Source: DATEPR01 sp036279295 (lineage in GTDB: Bacteria > Actinomycetota > Actinomycetes > Mycobacteriales > Pseudonocardiaceae). Taken from it: 64,000 nucleotides of DNA. Position 1 is the stretch's first letter. The number at the start of each line of letters is the position of its first letter. The DNA lies in the NCBI GenBank assembly GCA_036279295.1, contig DASUJK010000100.1, positions 5,229 through 69,228 of the forward strand. Reading direction: 5' to 3'. The notes under the pieces are model-generated. The model saw nothing but the letters and a program-made list of their open reading frames with translations, did not search any database and had not been told where the DNA came from. A program made the translations under genes and the position numbers. Positions 16,315 through 24,886 of the stretch are shown piece after piece.

Positions 16315-17475
16315 GTGGACGCGACCTTCGGCACCTACCAGCTGGCCGACGAGCACGACGCGCTGCGTGAGGCGGTGCGCGCCATGGCGGAGAAGGAGAT
16401 CGCGCCGTACGCGGCCGAGGTCGACGAGCAGGAGCGGTACCCCGTCGAAGCGCGGGATGCGTTGGTACGGGCCGGTTTCCATGCCGTGCACATTCCCGAG
16501 GGCTACTCCGGCGAGGGTGCCGACTCGGTAGCCACGTGCATCCTCATCGAGGAGGTCGCGCGGGTGTGCGCGTCGTCGTCGCTGATTCCGGCGGTGAACA
16601 AGCTGGGCACGATGCCGATCATCCTGAGCGCGTCCGAGGAGTTGCAGCGGCAGGTGCTGCCGTCGGTGGCCGGCGGCGAGATGGCGTCGTACGCGCTGTC
16701 CGAGCGTGAGGCCGGGTCGGACACGGCGTCGATGAAGACGCGCGCTCGGTTGGACGGTGACCACTGGGTGCTCAACGGCACGAAATGCTGGATCACCAAC
16801 GCGGGCGAGTCGACCTGGTACACGGTCATGGCGGTCACGGACCCGAACGCCGACCGCCCGGCCAACGGCATCTCGGCGTTCGTCGTGAAGGCCGACGACC
16901 CGGGATTCGAGGTCGGCCCGAAGGAACGCAAGCTGGGTATCAAGGGCTCGCCGACGAGGGAGATCTACTTCACCGACTGCACCATCCCGGCCGATCGGAT
17001 CATCGGTGACCCGGGCACCGGCCTGAAGACGGCACTGCGCACGCTGGACCACACCAGGCCGACGATCGGCGCGCAGGCGGTAGGCATCGCACAGGGCGCG
17101 CTGGACGCGGCGATCGCGTACGTCAAGGACCGCAAGCAGTTCGGCAAGGCCATCGGCGACTTCCAGGGCGTCCAGTTCATGCTTGCCGACATGGCGATGA
17201 AGGTCGAAGCGGCCAGGCACATGGTGTACGTGGCAGCGGCGCGGGCCGAACGCGGCGAGGCCAATCTCGGCTTCATCTCCAGCGCCGCGAAGTGCTTCGC
17301 ATCCGACGTGGCCATGGAGGTCACGACGGACGCTGTCCAGCTGTTCGGCGGCGCGGGCTACACCCGTGACTTCCCGGTGGAACGCATGATGCGCGACGCC
17401 AAGATCACCCAGATCTACGAAGGCACCAACCAGATCCAGCGCATGGTGATGGCACGGCAGCTGCTGAAGGGCTAG
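16315..17475 (+). CDS. Acyl-CoA dehydrogenase (FadE25-like)
   Basis: A 386-residue FAD flavoprotein that oxidises acyl-CoA to trans-2-enoyl-CoA in beta-oxidation or branched-chain catabolism. Seen: ALSEREAGSDTASMKTRA (FAD and substrate binding), GTKCWITNAGESTWYTVMAVT, the DRKQFGKAIGDFQGVQFMLADMA signature, and the C-terminal QIYEGTNQIQRMVMARQLL with the catalytic-base glutamate. The GTG start follows GAGAGGTAACCATC. Its position after purK-purE matches fadE25 of M. tuberculosis. A stem-loop lies 24 bases beyond the stop. Confidence 0.94.
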   Translation: MDATFGTYQLADEHDALREAVRAMAEKEIAPYAAEVDEQERYPVEARDALVRAGFHAVHIPEGYSGEGADSVATCILIEEVARVCASSSLIPAVNKLGTMPIILSASEELQRQVLPSVAGGEMASYALSEREAGSDTASMKTRARLDGDHWVLNGTKCWITNAGESTWYTVMAVTDPNADRPANGISAFVVKADDPGFEVGPKERKLGIKGSPTREIYFTDCTIPADRIIGDPGTGLKTALRTLDHTRPTIGAQAVGIAQGALDAAIAYVKDRKQFGKAIGDFQGVQFMLADMAMKVEAARHMVYVAAARAERGEANLGFISSAAKCFASDVAMEVTTDAVQLFGGAGYTRDFPVERMMRDAKITQIYEGTNQIQRMVMARQLLKG

Positions 17476-17867
17476 ATCAGGTCCTTGAATAGGAATGCGT
17501 CGGGGGCATCGCCCGACCGCCGCACCTACCCGAACCTCATCGTGCCAGCACCTCTCAGGAGTGTCTTCTGATGCTGATCAATGCTCGCAGTGATCTTGGC
17601 AACGAGGGCGTCAACTCCGACCACGGGTCTCAGGGTCGTCGGGCTCCCGGTACATCCCGGTCGACACGAGGTCATATGCTGGTGCGAGCGTTGGAATACG
17701 CGGGTTGCCGTAGATCAGCGACCAGTTGGCTATCAGCATTACTTGACATGCTGTGACCAGCAACTAGACCCGCGGGAGTACGAGGAAGCGCGATCATCCT
17801 CCAAGTGTGTCGACCATGCATGAGCGAAGTGCTGGACGGGTCATCCACTCGGGGTCACAGTTGAGCG
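17476..17867. other. Gene-poor stretch of about 390 bases with no convincing gene
   Basis: Beyond the stem-loop nothing is firmly assignable. Two overlapping short frames open at 17571 (61 codons, with AGGAG upstream) and 17581 (80 codons); neither resembles a known family, and the base composition is less GC-rich than the flanks. TTGACA at 17743-17748 with TAGACC 16 bases later is a weak promoter candidate for the small gene at 17868. The stretch may be a decayed gene. Confidence 0.4.
17499..17517 (+). terminator. Possible stem-loop terminator after the acyl-CoA dehydrogenase gene
   Basis: A perfect 6-bp GC-rich stem (GTCGGG at 17499-17504 with CCCGAC at 17512-17517) encloses a 7-base loop 24 bases after the stop codon. 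There is no T-run, which is common for actinobacterial terminators, but it also makes the call weak. Confidence 0.4.
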
Positions 17868-18101
17868 GTGAGGACCAAGCCCAGGATTTCGCGGCGGTCG
17901 GATGGCCGCTGGACCGTGCGTCGGCCGCTGGTGGGGTTTCGGCCGACCCCGGATGAGACCGTGCACGACTCGTGGCGGGATGCCGTTGGCAGTTTGACCG
18001 ATCCGGCTGATCAGTACGCTTCGGGTGGGTCGTTCGAGCGGGTCAGGCAGCAGGCTGATGCCGTTGGTGCGATTCCGGCCTGGTCACCGTTGGACTACTG
18101 A
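17868..18101 (+). CDS. Small hypothetical protein
   Basis: A 77-residue basic-to-acidic protein that I do not recognise. It has a basic N-terminus (RTKPRISRRSDGRWTVRRP), the stretch GFRPTPDETVHDSWRDAV, and ends in PAWSPLDY. There is no signal peptide or membrane segment. Codon third positions are mostly G or C, as in real genes here, though less strictly than in neighbours. The GTG start has no clear ribosome-binding site. Its 3' end overlaps the ClpS-like gene by 7 bases convergently, an arrangement seen several times between real genes in this window. It may be genuine but is unproven. Confidence 0.42.
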   Translation: MRTKPRISRRSDGRWTVRRPLVGFRPTPDETVHDSWRDAVGSLTDPADQYASGGSFERVRQQADAVGAIPAWSPLDY

Positions 18102-18331
18102 CCCCCGCGTACCACCGCGTGCAGGCCGTAGGTCTGTAGTCGGGCCGCCAACTGTTCGGCTTCGTCCTGGCTGGCGAACCGGCCCACCTCGGCCGATCCT
18201 GCCGTCGACGACGACACCGACACCCTGGCCGCGTCCTGTGGCGACAGCCCGCAGACGCGGTGCAGCAGGTAGGCGACCGCGTGGACGGTGTTGACGTCGT
18301 CGTCGCACACCTCGACCTGCCAGCCAGCCAC
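18095..18331 (-). CDS. Divergent ClpS-like protein
   Basis: A 78-residue protein with the layout of the ClpS adaptor core, which delivers N-degron substrates to Clp ATPases. WQVEVCDDDVNTVHAVAYLLHRVCGLS matches the conserved first half (the family has a NDD or DDVN motif there), and the C-terminal QTYGLHAVVRGG matches the family ending. However the segment that normally reads M-x-V-H-x-x-G, whose His lines the N-degron pocket, here reads VSSSTAG, with Ser in place of His. The alanine-arginine tail is also short. It may bind Clp without recognising classical N-degrons, or bind something else. It is transcribed away from the small hypothetical gene. Confidence 0.65.
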   Translation of the reverse strand: MAGWQVEVCDDDVNTVHAVAYLLHRVCGLSPQDAARVSVSSSTAGSAEVGRFASQDEAEQLAARLQTYGLHAVVRGGQ

Positions 18332-18372
18332 ACTGGCGTATCAGCACACCGCCGCCCGCTGTTACGACGGCG

Positions 18373-18816
18373 TCAGTCGATGCCGTACACGTGTGGCCGG
18401 ATTGTCGGGTCGTGCACCAGGACGAAGTCGACGGCGTCCCAGAATTCCATGATCCGTTGGTCGGCAAGCGCTTGCGACCTGGTCAACTTCCGGCCCCACT
18501 CCGGGTCGTCGCTGTAGCTCGCCGCCGCGTCGACGACTGTGGCGATCGGACCTTGCTGACCTTCGACGGGACCGACCCGGCACCCGACGGTGATCCGGTC
18601 GTCGTCGCCGTCCCGCGCCCACCCGAGGATCACGTCGATCAGCACGTCGTGCACGCCGTCGTGGTGGTGGCAGCCCGCGATGAACACCGCGTGCGGCTCG
18701 CCGAACCATGTCAGCTGCCCACGTACCAGTCTGGACACCCCGGCACAGTCCGCGCACTCCAGCTCATCGACTGACCGTTCCGGATCGAAAGCCAGGCTCA
18801 CCCGGACATTGTGCAC
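18373..18816 (-). CDS. Hypothetical protein
   Basis: A protein of about 147 residues with no recognised domain. A CADC pair near residue 23 and a HHHDGVHDV cluster near residue 52 could bind a metal, but the spacing does not fit a motif I know. The C-terminus (RIMEFWDAVDFVLVHDPTIRPHVYGID) is hydrophobic and aromatic. It is cytoplasmic by appearance. The start is unsettled: GTG at 18816 or at 18804, or TTG at 18819, all with poor ribosome-binding sites. It lies 12 or more bases downstream of the TIGR03089 gene on the same strand and may be co-transcribed with it. Confidence 0.6.
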   Translation of the reverse strand: MHNVRVSLAFDPERSVDELECADCAGVSRLVRGQLTWFGEPHAVFIAGCHHHDGVHDVLIDVILGWARDGDDDRITVGCRVGPVEGQQGPIATVVDAAASYSDDPEWGRKLTRSQALADQRIMEFWDAVDFVLVHDPTIRPHVYGID

Positions 18817-18828
18817 CAACCCGGTGCA

Positions 18829-19530
18829 TCAGCCCAGGTCCACCGTGGTCCGTTCGGTCGCCCGGCGGTCGGCAAGCGCGGCCGGGTCGCTGTGTGCACA
18901 CTGGACCAGCGACGCGCCTGCGGCGAGTACCGCCAACAATCCCGACAGCACACCGTCCGGGAACGTCCAATCCAGAGTGGACATTATCCTCGAACCGGCA
19001 CCGATGCCCAGTGTCGCTGCCCTGTCCCGAGCCGCGCCGACCAGTTCATCCACTGTGGACTCCAATAGTGCCGGCGTGTCGCCAGGCACCGGTGCCCACG
19101 GGTCGAAGCTGTCGCCGTACGCCCGGATGTCGTTGAGGTAGTCGACGGCACCCGCCGGTGGCACGGCCAGCCCCCTGCCCATCGGGTCGAGCGCGACAAC
19201 GGCCACCGCGCCGGCGCCGCTCACCTCGACCCCCGGCGGCACGAAAGCGACCTCGGCGCCCTTCGGCTCGTCGGTCACCCGCGCCCCGACCCACCATGCG
19301 CCGAGCAGCACGCCCGCCGTCTGCCAGTGTGGCGGCAACGTCACCGACACGGCAGCGCCCGGCGTCACGTCCCACTCGTCACGCAGCCAGTTCGCCGTCT
19401 TCGCCGCCCAGTTGGCCACGCTCGCCACGGACAACTCGACCCGGCTGCCCGCCGCGTCGTCGTAGTGCGTGATCAACGGCCGCGCGGGCTGGGTGAGCAA
19501 CGGCCGGAACAACCTCTCGGTGACGGACAC
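18829..19530 (-). CDS. TIGR03089 family protein (truncated AMP-binding-like)
   Basis: A 233-residue member of TIGR03089, an actinobacterial family related to the N-terminal part of AMP-forming acyl-CoA ligases but without the complete catalytic set. Seen: PLITHYDDAAGSRVELSVASVANWAAKTANWL, which mimics the ligase N-terminus, and the later SRIMSTLDWTFPDGVLSGLLAVLAAGASLV. No P-loop-like AMP-binding STGS-x-GxPK motif is present, so adenylation is doubtful. It lies 15 bases after the LCP gene on the same strand. The TIGR03089-LCP-rmlD neighbourhood is the same in mycobacteria, which points to an envelope role of unknown kind. Confidence 0.85.
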   Translation of the reverse strand: MSVTERLFRPLLTQPARPLITHYDDAAGSRVELSVASVANWAAKTANWLRDEWDVTPGAAVSVTLPPHWQTAGVLLGAWWVGARVTDEPKGAEVAFVPPGVEVSGAGAVAVVALDPMGRGLAVPPAGAVDYLNDIRAYGDSFDPWAPVPGDTPALLESTVDELVGAARDRAATLGIGAGSRIMSTLDWTFPDGVLSGLLAVLAAGASLVQCAHSDPAALADRRATERTTVDLG

Positions 19531-19545
19531 GGAAACTCCAGGGGA

Positions 19546-20703
19546 TCAGTCGACGCAACGCACGCCGTCGATGCTGACCGGCGGGGTCGGTGCCTTCGGT
19601 GGCGCCGCAACAGTAGTCGTCGGCGCGGCGGCATGCGTGGTCGGCGGTGACGCGGCCAGCGCGGGCGGACCGGCCGTGGCCACCGGTGGCGCCGTCAACG
19701 AGGCCAGGAACCGGTGCACCTGCGCGACGTCGACCTGCACGATGCTCTGCCCGCGCGGGCTGCGCGCGTTCGGGTTGACCACCGGGATCGTGATGAACTC
19801 GATGTTGCCGGCGAGCAGGTTCTGCGCCTGTCGCACGAGCGTCGTCAGGTCCAGACCAGGATCGGTGACCAGCGACTTCTTCATCGCGGTCATCAGGCCG
19901 GACAGGCGGCTCGGGCTGGTCAGCGTGCCGGCGGACAGCACCTTGTGCGCTGCCGCCGCCAGGAACACCTGCTGTCGCACGATCCGACCGAGGTCCCCGT
20001 TGGGCAGATTCTTGCGCTGCCGCACGAAGGACAGCGCGTTCGCACCGGAGATCGTCTGGACGCCGGACGCGAAGTCGGCGCCGGAGCCGGGATCGGACGT
20101 CGAGTGCTTCAGGCACACCCGCACCCCGCCGATGGCCTTGCTGAGCAGGTAGAACCCGTACAGGTTGACCTCGACGTAGTGGTCGACGCGCACCCCGGTC
20201 AGGTTCTGCACCGTCTCGATCAACGCCTTCTCGCCGGCCACCGAGGAGCCGGTCCGCGACTTGATCACGCCGTACGCGGAGTTGATCTTGTCGTCCCGGT
20301 AACCAGGGATGGACACGTACGTGTCCCTCGGAATCGAGACGGCGTAAGCCTTTCCGCCATTTTTCGGCAGGCGGAGCAGGATGATCGTGTCGGTGTTCAG
20401 CCCGGCGTCGAACTGGGTGCGCAACCGGGTGAGCACGCTCGTCGGCAGTGGCGCGCCCTGCGCGTCGGTGCGGCTGTCGTCGCCGACCAGCAGGATGTCG
20501 GTGGCGCCGTCGTCCGCCGGCGGCAGGTTGGTCTCACTGCTCACCTGGGCCAGCGCGGTCGTGACATTGGTGCTGGCCTTGAACTGGTGCACGGTGAACC
20601 ACGCGACACCCGCCGACGCCAGCGCCACCGACGACACCAGCACCACCACGACCTTGCCGACGACCAGTCCGATCCGCTGCCCTCTGTGACGTATCGCCAC
20701 CAC
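19546..20703 (-). CDS. LytR-CpsA-Psr (LCP) family protein
   Basis: A 385-residue LCP enzyme. This family transfers glycans from polyprenyl phosphate to peptidoglycan; in mycolata the glycan is arabinogalactan. A short cytoplasmic tail and one membrane helix (about residues 14-34, VVVLVSSVALASAGVAWF) precede the LCP domain: ILLVGDDSRTDAQG, DTIILLRLPKNGGKAYAVSIPRDTYV, KINSAYG, HYVEVNLYGFYLLSKAIGGV, and SFVRQRKNLPNGDLGRIVRQQVFL. The arginines and aspartates of these motifs bind the pyrophosphate of the lipid-linked donor. A Pro/Ala/Thr-rich tail ends in a conserved Cys. A second LCP gene lies immediately upstream. Confidence 0.93.
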   Translation of the reverse strand: MVAIRHRGQRIGLVVGKVVVVLVSSVALASAGVAWFTVHQFKASTNVTTALAQVSSETNLPPADDGATDILLVGDDSRTDAQGAPLPTSVLTRLRTQFDAGLNTDTIILLRLPKNGGKAYAVSIPRDTYVSIPGYRDDKINSAYGVIKSRTGSSVAGEKALIETVQNLTGVRVDHYVEVNLYGFYLLSKAIGGVRVCLKHSTSDPGSGADFASGVQTISGANALSFVRQRKNLPNGDLGRIVRQQVFLAAAAHKVLSAGTLTSPSRLSGLMTAMKKSLVTDPGLDLTTLVRQAQNLLAGNIEFITIPVVNPNARSPRGQSIVQVDVAQVHRFLASLTAPPVATAGPPALAASPPTTHAAAPTTTVAAPPKAPTPPVSIDGVRCVD

Positions 20704-20791
20704 AGTGGTGCCCCCCTCCGCGACACCACCAGGCTAGCCGGGGTGACGGCGACCACAGGGAGCGACCGGGGTGGGGATGGCTGGACCAAGG

Positions 20792-22285
20792 TCAGTTGAC
20801 GCACCGCAACCCGTCTGCGGTGATCGGCGCCGTGTCGGTCGCTCCGGATCGGGTGACTGGAGTGGTCACAGGTGTGGTCGTCGTCACGGTAGGTGATGTT
20901 GATGTTGCCGTCGAGGTGGCCGGCGGTGCCGGCGTGGTGGTCGGCACGGCCTTGGCGTCGGCAACCAGGTTCCGTACGAAATCCGCCACGTCCCCCGGAT
21001 CGATCGCGGTCACGTCCGCGCCGCCGACGGTGATGTTGGGGCCGGTCGGGATGGTGTGGAACTGGATGGCGCCACGCGTCAGCCCCTGCATCTGTTCGGC
21101 GAAACTCTCGATGTCCCAACCAGAGCTGAGCGTGATCGAGTTCTGCATCGCCTTGGTCAGGGCCGCGATCTTGGTCGGGCTGGTCAGCGTGCCGGTGGAC
21201 AGCACCTTGTTGGCCAGCGAGCCCAGGAACACCTGCTGCCGCACGATCCGGTCCAGATCGCCACCGGGCAGGCCGTGCCGCTCCCGCACGAAGTTCAGCG
21301 CCTGCACGCCGGTCAGCGTCTGCAGGCCGGCCGGGAACGACGCGTGTGTCTGGCTGTCGTGGGTGGCCGCCTTCAGACACACCTCGACGCCGCCGACCGC
21401 CTTGGCCATGTCGTAGAAGCCGGCCAGGTTGATCTCCGCGTACCTGTTGATCGTCACGGTGTTCCCGATCAACTGCTCGATCGTGGCGATCAGGTTCTTC
21501 CGCCCCGCGGTGTCGGCTTCCTGCTCGATCTGCGCCGAGTTGGTCTGGCCCTCCGCGCGCAGATGGCTCGCCTCCGCGTTGTGCGCGTAGGCGAACGCCG
21601 AGTTGAGCCGGTGCTTGCCGTAGCCGCCCGCGATCTGCACGTACGAGTCACGCGGGAACGAGATCGCGACGGCCTGCTGTCCACCCGCCGGGACGTGCAG
21701 CAGGATCATGGTGTCGGTGTCCAGTTCACCGGTGTCCGGACCGGCGTGCAGTATGGCCAGTTCGTCGGCCGGCAGCGGGTTGCCGTGCGGGTCGGTCCTG
21801 CTGTCCATGCCGACCAGCAGGATGTTGACGTCACTCGTCAGTGGCGGCGGCACGACGGGCGCCGGGCCGGTCGGGGCAGGCGCGGTGTTGCCGAACACGT
21901 CGGTTCTGGCGATGCCCTGGTCCAACTGGTGCAGGATCGACCAGTTGTACGCGGTCAAGGTCAGCACCGCGGCCGCCGTCAGGGCGATCAACGACCTGCC
22001 GACGCCGTACAGCACGCGGCTGGACGTGGACGGCCGCTGCCAGCGCGGAACCACGGGGGCGGCCGTGACCTCGGGTTCCGGTTCTGACTCGGGTTCGGGT
22101 TCCGGCGCGGGTCCGGCCGTGGCTTCGGCAGCCGGTGCCGTGGCCACGTCGTCCTGGGATTTCGCCTGTTCGGGTACTACCGGTTCGGGGACCTCCTGCT
22201 GATCGGGAACAACGCCAGCCTCGGGAACCGGACCCGTGCCCGGTTCCGCTGTTGGCGTCGCCTCCGACTCAGCGTCGACGTCCAC
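20792..22285 (-). CDS. LytR-CpsA-Psr (LCP) family protein, longer paralog
   Basis: A 497-residue LCP glycan ligase. It differs from its neighbour by an acidic Glu/Pro/Val-rich cytoplasmic N-terminus of about 90 residues. A membrane helix follows (SLIALTAAAVLTLTAYNW). The LCP domain shows ILLVGMDSRTDPHGNPLP, DTMILLHVPAGGQQAVAISFPRDSYV, HRLNSAFAYAH, INRYAEINLAGFYDMAKAVGGV, and NFVRERHGLPGGDLDRIVRQQVFL. The final DGLRCVN motif matches DGVRCVD of the paralog, so the pair arose by duplication. It is divergent from rmlD across 165 bases. Two paralogs may attach different glycans, for example arabinogalactan and another wall polymer made by the glycosyltransferases nearby; that is inference. Confidence 0.93.
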   Translation of the reverse strand: MDVDAESEATPTAEPGTGPVPEAGVVPDQQEVPEPVVPEQAKSQDDVATAPAAEATAGPAPEPEPESEPEPEVTAAPVVPRWQRPSTSSRVLYGVGRSLIALTAAAVLTLTAYNWSILHQLDQGIARTDVFGNTAPAPTGPAPVVPPPLTSDVNILLVGMDSRTDPHGNPLPADELAILHAGPDTGELDTDTMILLHVPAGGQQAVAISFPRDSYVQIAGGYGKHRLNSAFAYAHNAEASHLRAEGQTNSAQIEQEADTAGRKNLIATIEQLIGNTVTINRYAEINLAGFYDMAKAVGGVEVCLKAATHDSQTHASFPAGLQTLTGVQALNFVRERHGLPGGDLDRIVRQQVFLGSLANKVLSTGTLTSPTKIAALTKAMQNSITLSSGWDIESFAEQMQGLTRGAIQFHTIPTGPNITVGGADVTAIDPGDVADFVRNLVADAKAVPTTTPAPPATSTATSTSPTVTTTTPVTTPVTRSGATDTAPITADGLRCVN

Positions 22286-22450
22286 GTGCGTCCCTCCCGA
22301 CCTGCGCTACCGCGGACCGATCGCACCTCTCCTCGACGTTAACCCGGTGAACGCCGGTCCGCCCCTCTCCGGTAATACGTATGAGGGAGCCGGAACGTTG
22401 CATTTGACGTGCGAGACTTCAGCGTGCTGACAGGTCTGGGGAGGCCCACT

Positions 22451-23356
22451 GTGGGACAAGTCACTGAGCTGGCACTACTCGTTCCCGGTGGTCGGGGGCA
22501 GTTGGGCAGCGACCTGGCCACGCTGGGCAGCCGTTACGGGACTGTGAGTGCGCCCGGTTCCACCGAACTCGACATCACCAGCGATAGTGCCGTGCGTGCC
22601 GCGGTGGCCGGGCTGGCCTCGGGTGCCAACGTGGCCGGCCGCACGCCCGTGCTGATCAACGCGGCCGCGTACACGGCCGTGGACGCCGCCGAGAGCGACG
22701 AGGACACCGCCCACCTGGTGAACGCGCACGGGCCCGCCGTGCTGGCTCGGGCGTGCGCCGAGTTCCACGTGCCGATGATCCAGGTGTCCACCGACTACGT
22801 GTTCGACGGCACCGCGGACCGCCCCTACGAGCCGACCGACGAGGTCGGCCCACACAGCGTCTACGGCCACACCAAGCTGGCCGGTGAGCAGGCCGTCCTG
22901 GCCGGTACCGACCGGTCCTGGGTGGTGCGGACCGCGTGGGTCTACGGCGCGGTCGGCAACAACTTCGTGAAGACCATCGCCAAGCTCGAAGGCCAGCGCG
23001 ACTCACTGTCCGTTGTGGACGACCAGCGCGGCACGCCGACGTGGTCGGCCGACCTGGCCGCCGGCCTGCTCGATCTGGCAGCCGCCATCGCCGAGGGCCG
23101 GGCACCGGCACAGCGGGTGCTGCACCGGACCGGCGCGGGCGAAACCACGTGGTTCGGGTTGGCACGGGCGGTGTTCGAGGAGTTGGGCGCCGATCCGGAG
23201 CGTGTCCAGCCGTGCACGACGGCGGACTTTCCCCGGCCGGCGCCCCGGCCCGCGTACTCGGTGCTGTCCGACGCCGAGTGGCTGGCGGCCGGTCTCGTGC
23301 CCGCGCTGCCGTGGCGGGAAGCGCTCACGGCGCACATGGCCGCTGCCCGAGGGTGA
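22451..23356 (+). CDS. rmlD: dTDP-4-dehydrorhamnose reductase
   Basis: RmlD reduces dTDP-4-dehydro-rhamnose to dTDP-L-rhamnose with NADPH, the last step of the donor used for the rhamnose linker of arabinogalactan. It has 301 residues in an SDR fold. Seen: VPGGRGQLGSDLATLG (dinucleotide-binding), LINAAAYTAVDAAE, STDYVFDGTADRPYEPTD, the catalytic YGHTKLAGEQAV Tyr-x3-Lys, RTAWVYGAVGNNFVKTI, and DDQRGTPTWSADLA. The GTG at 22451 follows a GGGGAGG box. RmlB is encoded about 27 kb away in this window, and the rhamnosyltransferase that uses the product lies 8.5 kb downstream. Confidence 0.95.
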   Translation: MGQVTELALLVPGGRGQLGSDLATLGSRYGTVSAPGSTELDITSDSAVRAAVAGLASGANVAGRTPVLINAAAYTAVDAAESDEDTAHLVNAHGPAVLARACAEFHVPMIQVSTDYVFDGTADRPYEPTDEVGPHSVYGHTKLAGEQAVLAGTDRSWVVRTAWVYGAVGNNFVKTIAKLEGQRDSLSVVDDQRGTPTWSADLAAGLLDLAAAIAEGRAPAQRVLHRTGAGETTWFGLARAVFEELGADPERVQPCTTADFPRPAPRPAYSVLSDAEWLAAGLVPALPWREALTAHMAAARG

Positions 23357-23404
23357 CGCCACCACAGGGCTAGAGACAAGTCGCGTTGTTTCAGTCAGAA
23401 TGCC

Positions 23405-24886
23405 GTGGTGTCCACACCTGACCTCGACTCGGCCACCATTCCCGAGCTGAACCGGCTGCTGGCCAGCGGCGAACTGACCTCCGTCGACCTCACGGCCGCT
23501 TACCTGGAGCGCATCCGTACCGTCGACCCGTTGCTGCGCTCGGTGTTGTTCGTCGACCCGACCGCGCTGATCCAGGCCGCGGACAGCGACCGCCGCCGGA
23601 AGGCGGGCGGCACACTCGGGCCGATGGACGGCATCCCCGTGCTGCTCAAGGACAACATCGACACGGCCGACCTGCCGACCACGGCCGGTTCGCGGGCGAT
23701 GTTGGTCGCACCGCCGGCATCGGACGCGCATCTGGTGCGCAGGCTGCGTGCCGCCGGAGCGGTCATCATCGGCAAGACGAACCTCTCCGAGTGGGCCAAC
23801 TTCCGGTCCACGAACTCCACCTCGGGGTGGTCCGCGGTCGGTGGGCAGACCGTCAACGCCCATGTGCTGGACCGCAATCCGAGCGGTTCGTCGTCCGGTT
23901 CCGGGACCTCCGTGGCCGCCGCGCTGGCCCAGATCGCGATCGGCACCGAGACCGACGGCTCGATCGTCGGCCCGGCGGCGGCGAACGGAGTCGCGGGCTT
24001 CAAACCGAGCATCGGCCTGATCAGCAGGGCCGGTGTGGTGCCGATCTCCGGTGAGCAGGACACGCCGGGCCCGATCGCGCGGCACGTGGTGGACATCGCC
24101 GTGGCCATGTCGGTGTTGCAGGGCAGGGACCCTGACGACCCGGCGACGGCCGACTACCCGGACGACCAGACATCCGACTATGCGGCTGCGCTGGAGCCGG
24201 ATGCCCTGCGCGGCAAGCGGATCGGCGTCTGGCACGTGCCGAACGAGAGTGACGAGATCAGCGCGGTCGTCGGGTCCGCAGTGGACCATCTGACGGCCGC
24301 CGGTGCGATCGCCGTGCCGGTCGACCTGCCCTACCAGAAAGACATCGGGCCGAACGAGCTGCCCGCGATGTGGGCGGAGTTCCGGCACGACCTTGAGGCC
24401 TACCTGGCCACCAGGGTCGGCGTGCCCAGGACGATGGCCGAGCTGGTCGAGTTCAACAAGGCCGATTCCGTTGAGCTGTCCAAGTTCCCGCAGGACCACT
24501 TCGAGCACGCGGCAGCCGCGCCCGCGCTGACCGATCCGGAGTACCGCGAGCAGCGTGCCACGGCCACCGACCTGGCCCGGCGGTCGATCGACGAGACTTT
24601 GGCCGCCGAGCGGCTGGACGTGCTGGTCGCCGTCACCAACGGGCCTGCGTGGAAGATCGGCTACTACCCGACGGGCGACCGGGACATCGTCGGCTCGTCC
24701 AGTGCCGCCGCGGTGGCCGGCTACCCGGCGGTGACCGTGCCGGCCGGATTCATCGGTGCGCTGCCGATCGGCGTGTCGTTCTTCGCGGAGCGGTTCGCCG
24801 ACGCGAAGGTGCTCGCGCTGGCGGCGGCGTTCGAGCAGGTCAGCAAGGCCCGCAGGCCCCCGACCTACCTGCCGACGATCGACTAG
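23405..24886 (+). CDS. Amidase signature family enzyme
   Basis: A 493-residue amidase of the AS family, hydrolysing an unknown amide. The Ser-cisSer-Lys triad is visible: Lys in GIPVLLKDNIDTADLPTT, the Ser cluster in NPSGSSSGSGTSVAAALAQIAIGTETDGSIVGPAAANG, with the nucleophile in the DGSIVGPA segment. It lacks the tRNA-amidotransferase context (no gatB or gatC nearby), so it is not GatA. The C-terminal SSSAAAVAGYPAVTVPAGFIGALPIGVSFFAERFADAKVLALAAAFEQ is typical of the peptide-amidase subgroup. GTG at 23405 or 23408 is the start. Its stop overlaps the convergent glycosyltransferase gene by four bases. Confidence 0.9.
   Translation: MVSTPDLDSATIPELNRLLASGELTSVDLTAAYLERIRTVDPLLRSVLFVDPTALIQAADSDRRRKAGGTLGPMDGIPVLLKDNIDTADLPTTAGSRAMLVAPPASDAHLVRRLRAAGAVIIGKTNLSEWANFRSTNSTSGWSAVGGQTVNAHVLDRNPSGSSSGSGTSVAAALAQIAIGTETDGSIVGPAAANGVAGFKPSIGLISRAGVVPISGEQDTPGPIARHVVDIAVAMSVLQGRDPDDPATADYPDDQTSDYAAALEPDALRGKRIGVWHVPNESDEISAVVGSAVDHLTAAGAIAVPVDLPYQKDIGPNELPAMWAEFRHDLEAYLATRVGVPRTMAELVEFNKADSVELSKFPQDHFEHAAAAPALTDPEYREQRATATDLARRSIDETLAAERLDVLVAVTNGPAWKIGYYPTGDRDIVGSSSAAAVAGYPAVTVPAGFIGALPIGVSFFAERFADAKVLALAAAFEQVSKARRPPTYLPTID

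Noticed and set aside
17476..17867. tRNA or small RNA gene in the gene-poor stretch
   Set aside because: No cloverleaf, CCA-type end or T-loop consensus could be drawn; only one short GC stem was found.
22286..22450. ECF-type promoter (GGAAC ... GTT) between the LCP gene and rmlD
   Set aside because: GGAACGTT is present near 22391, but no matching -10 element at proper spacing was found.
23405..24886. GatA subunit of Glu-tRNA amidotransferase
   Set aside because: No gatB or gatC genes are near, and the C-terminal pattern fits a stand-alone amidase.
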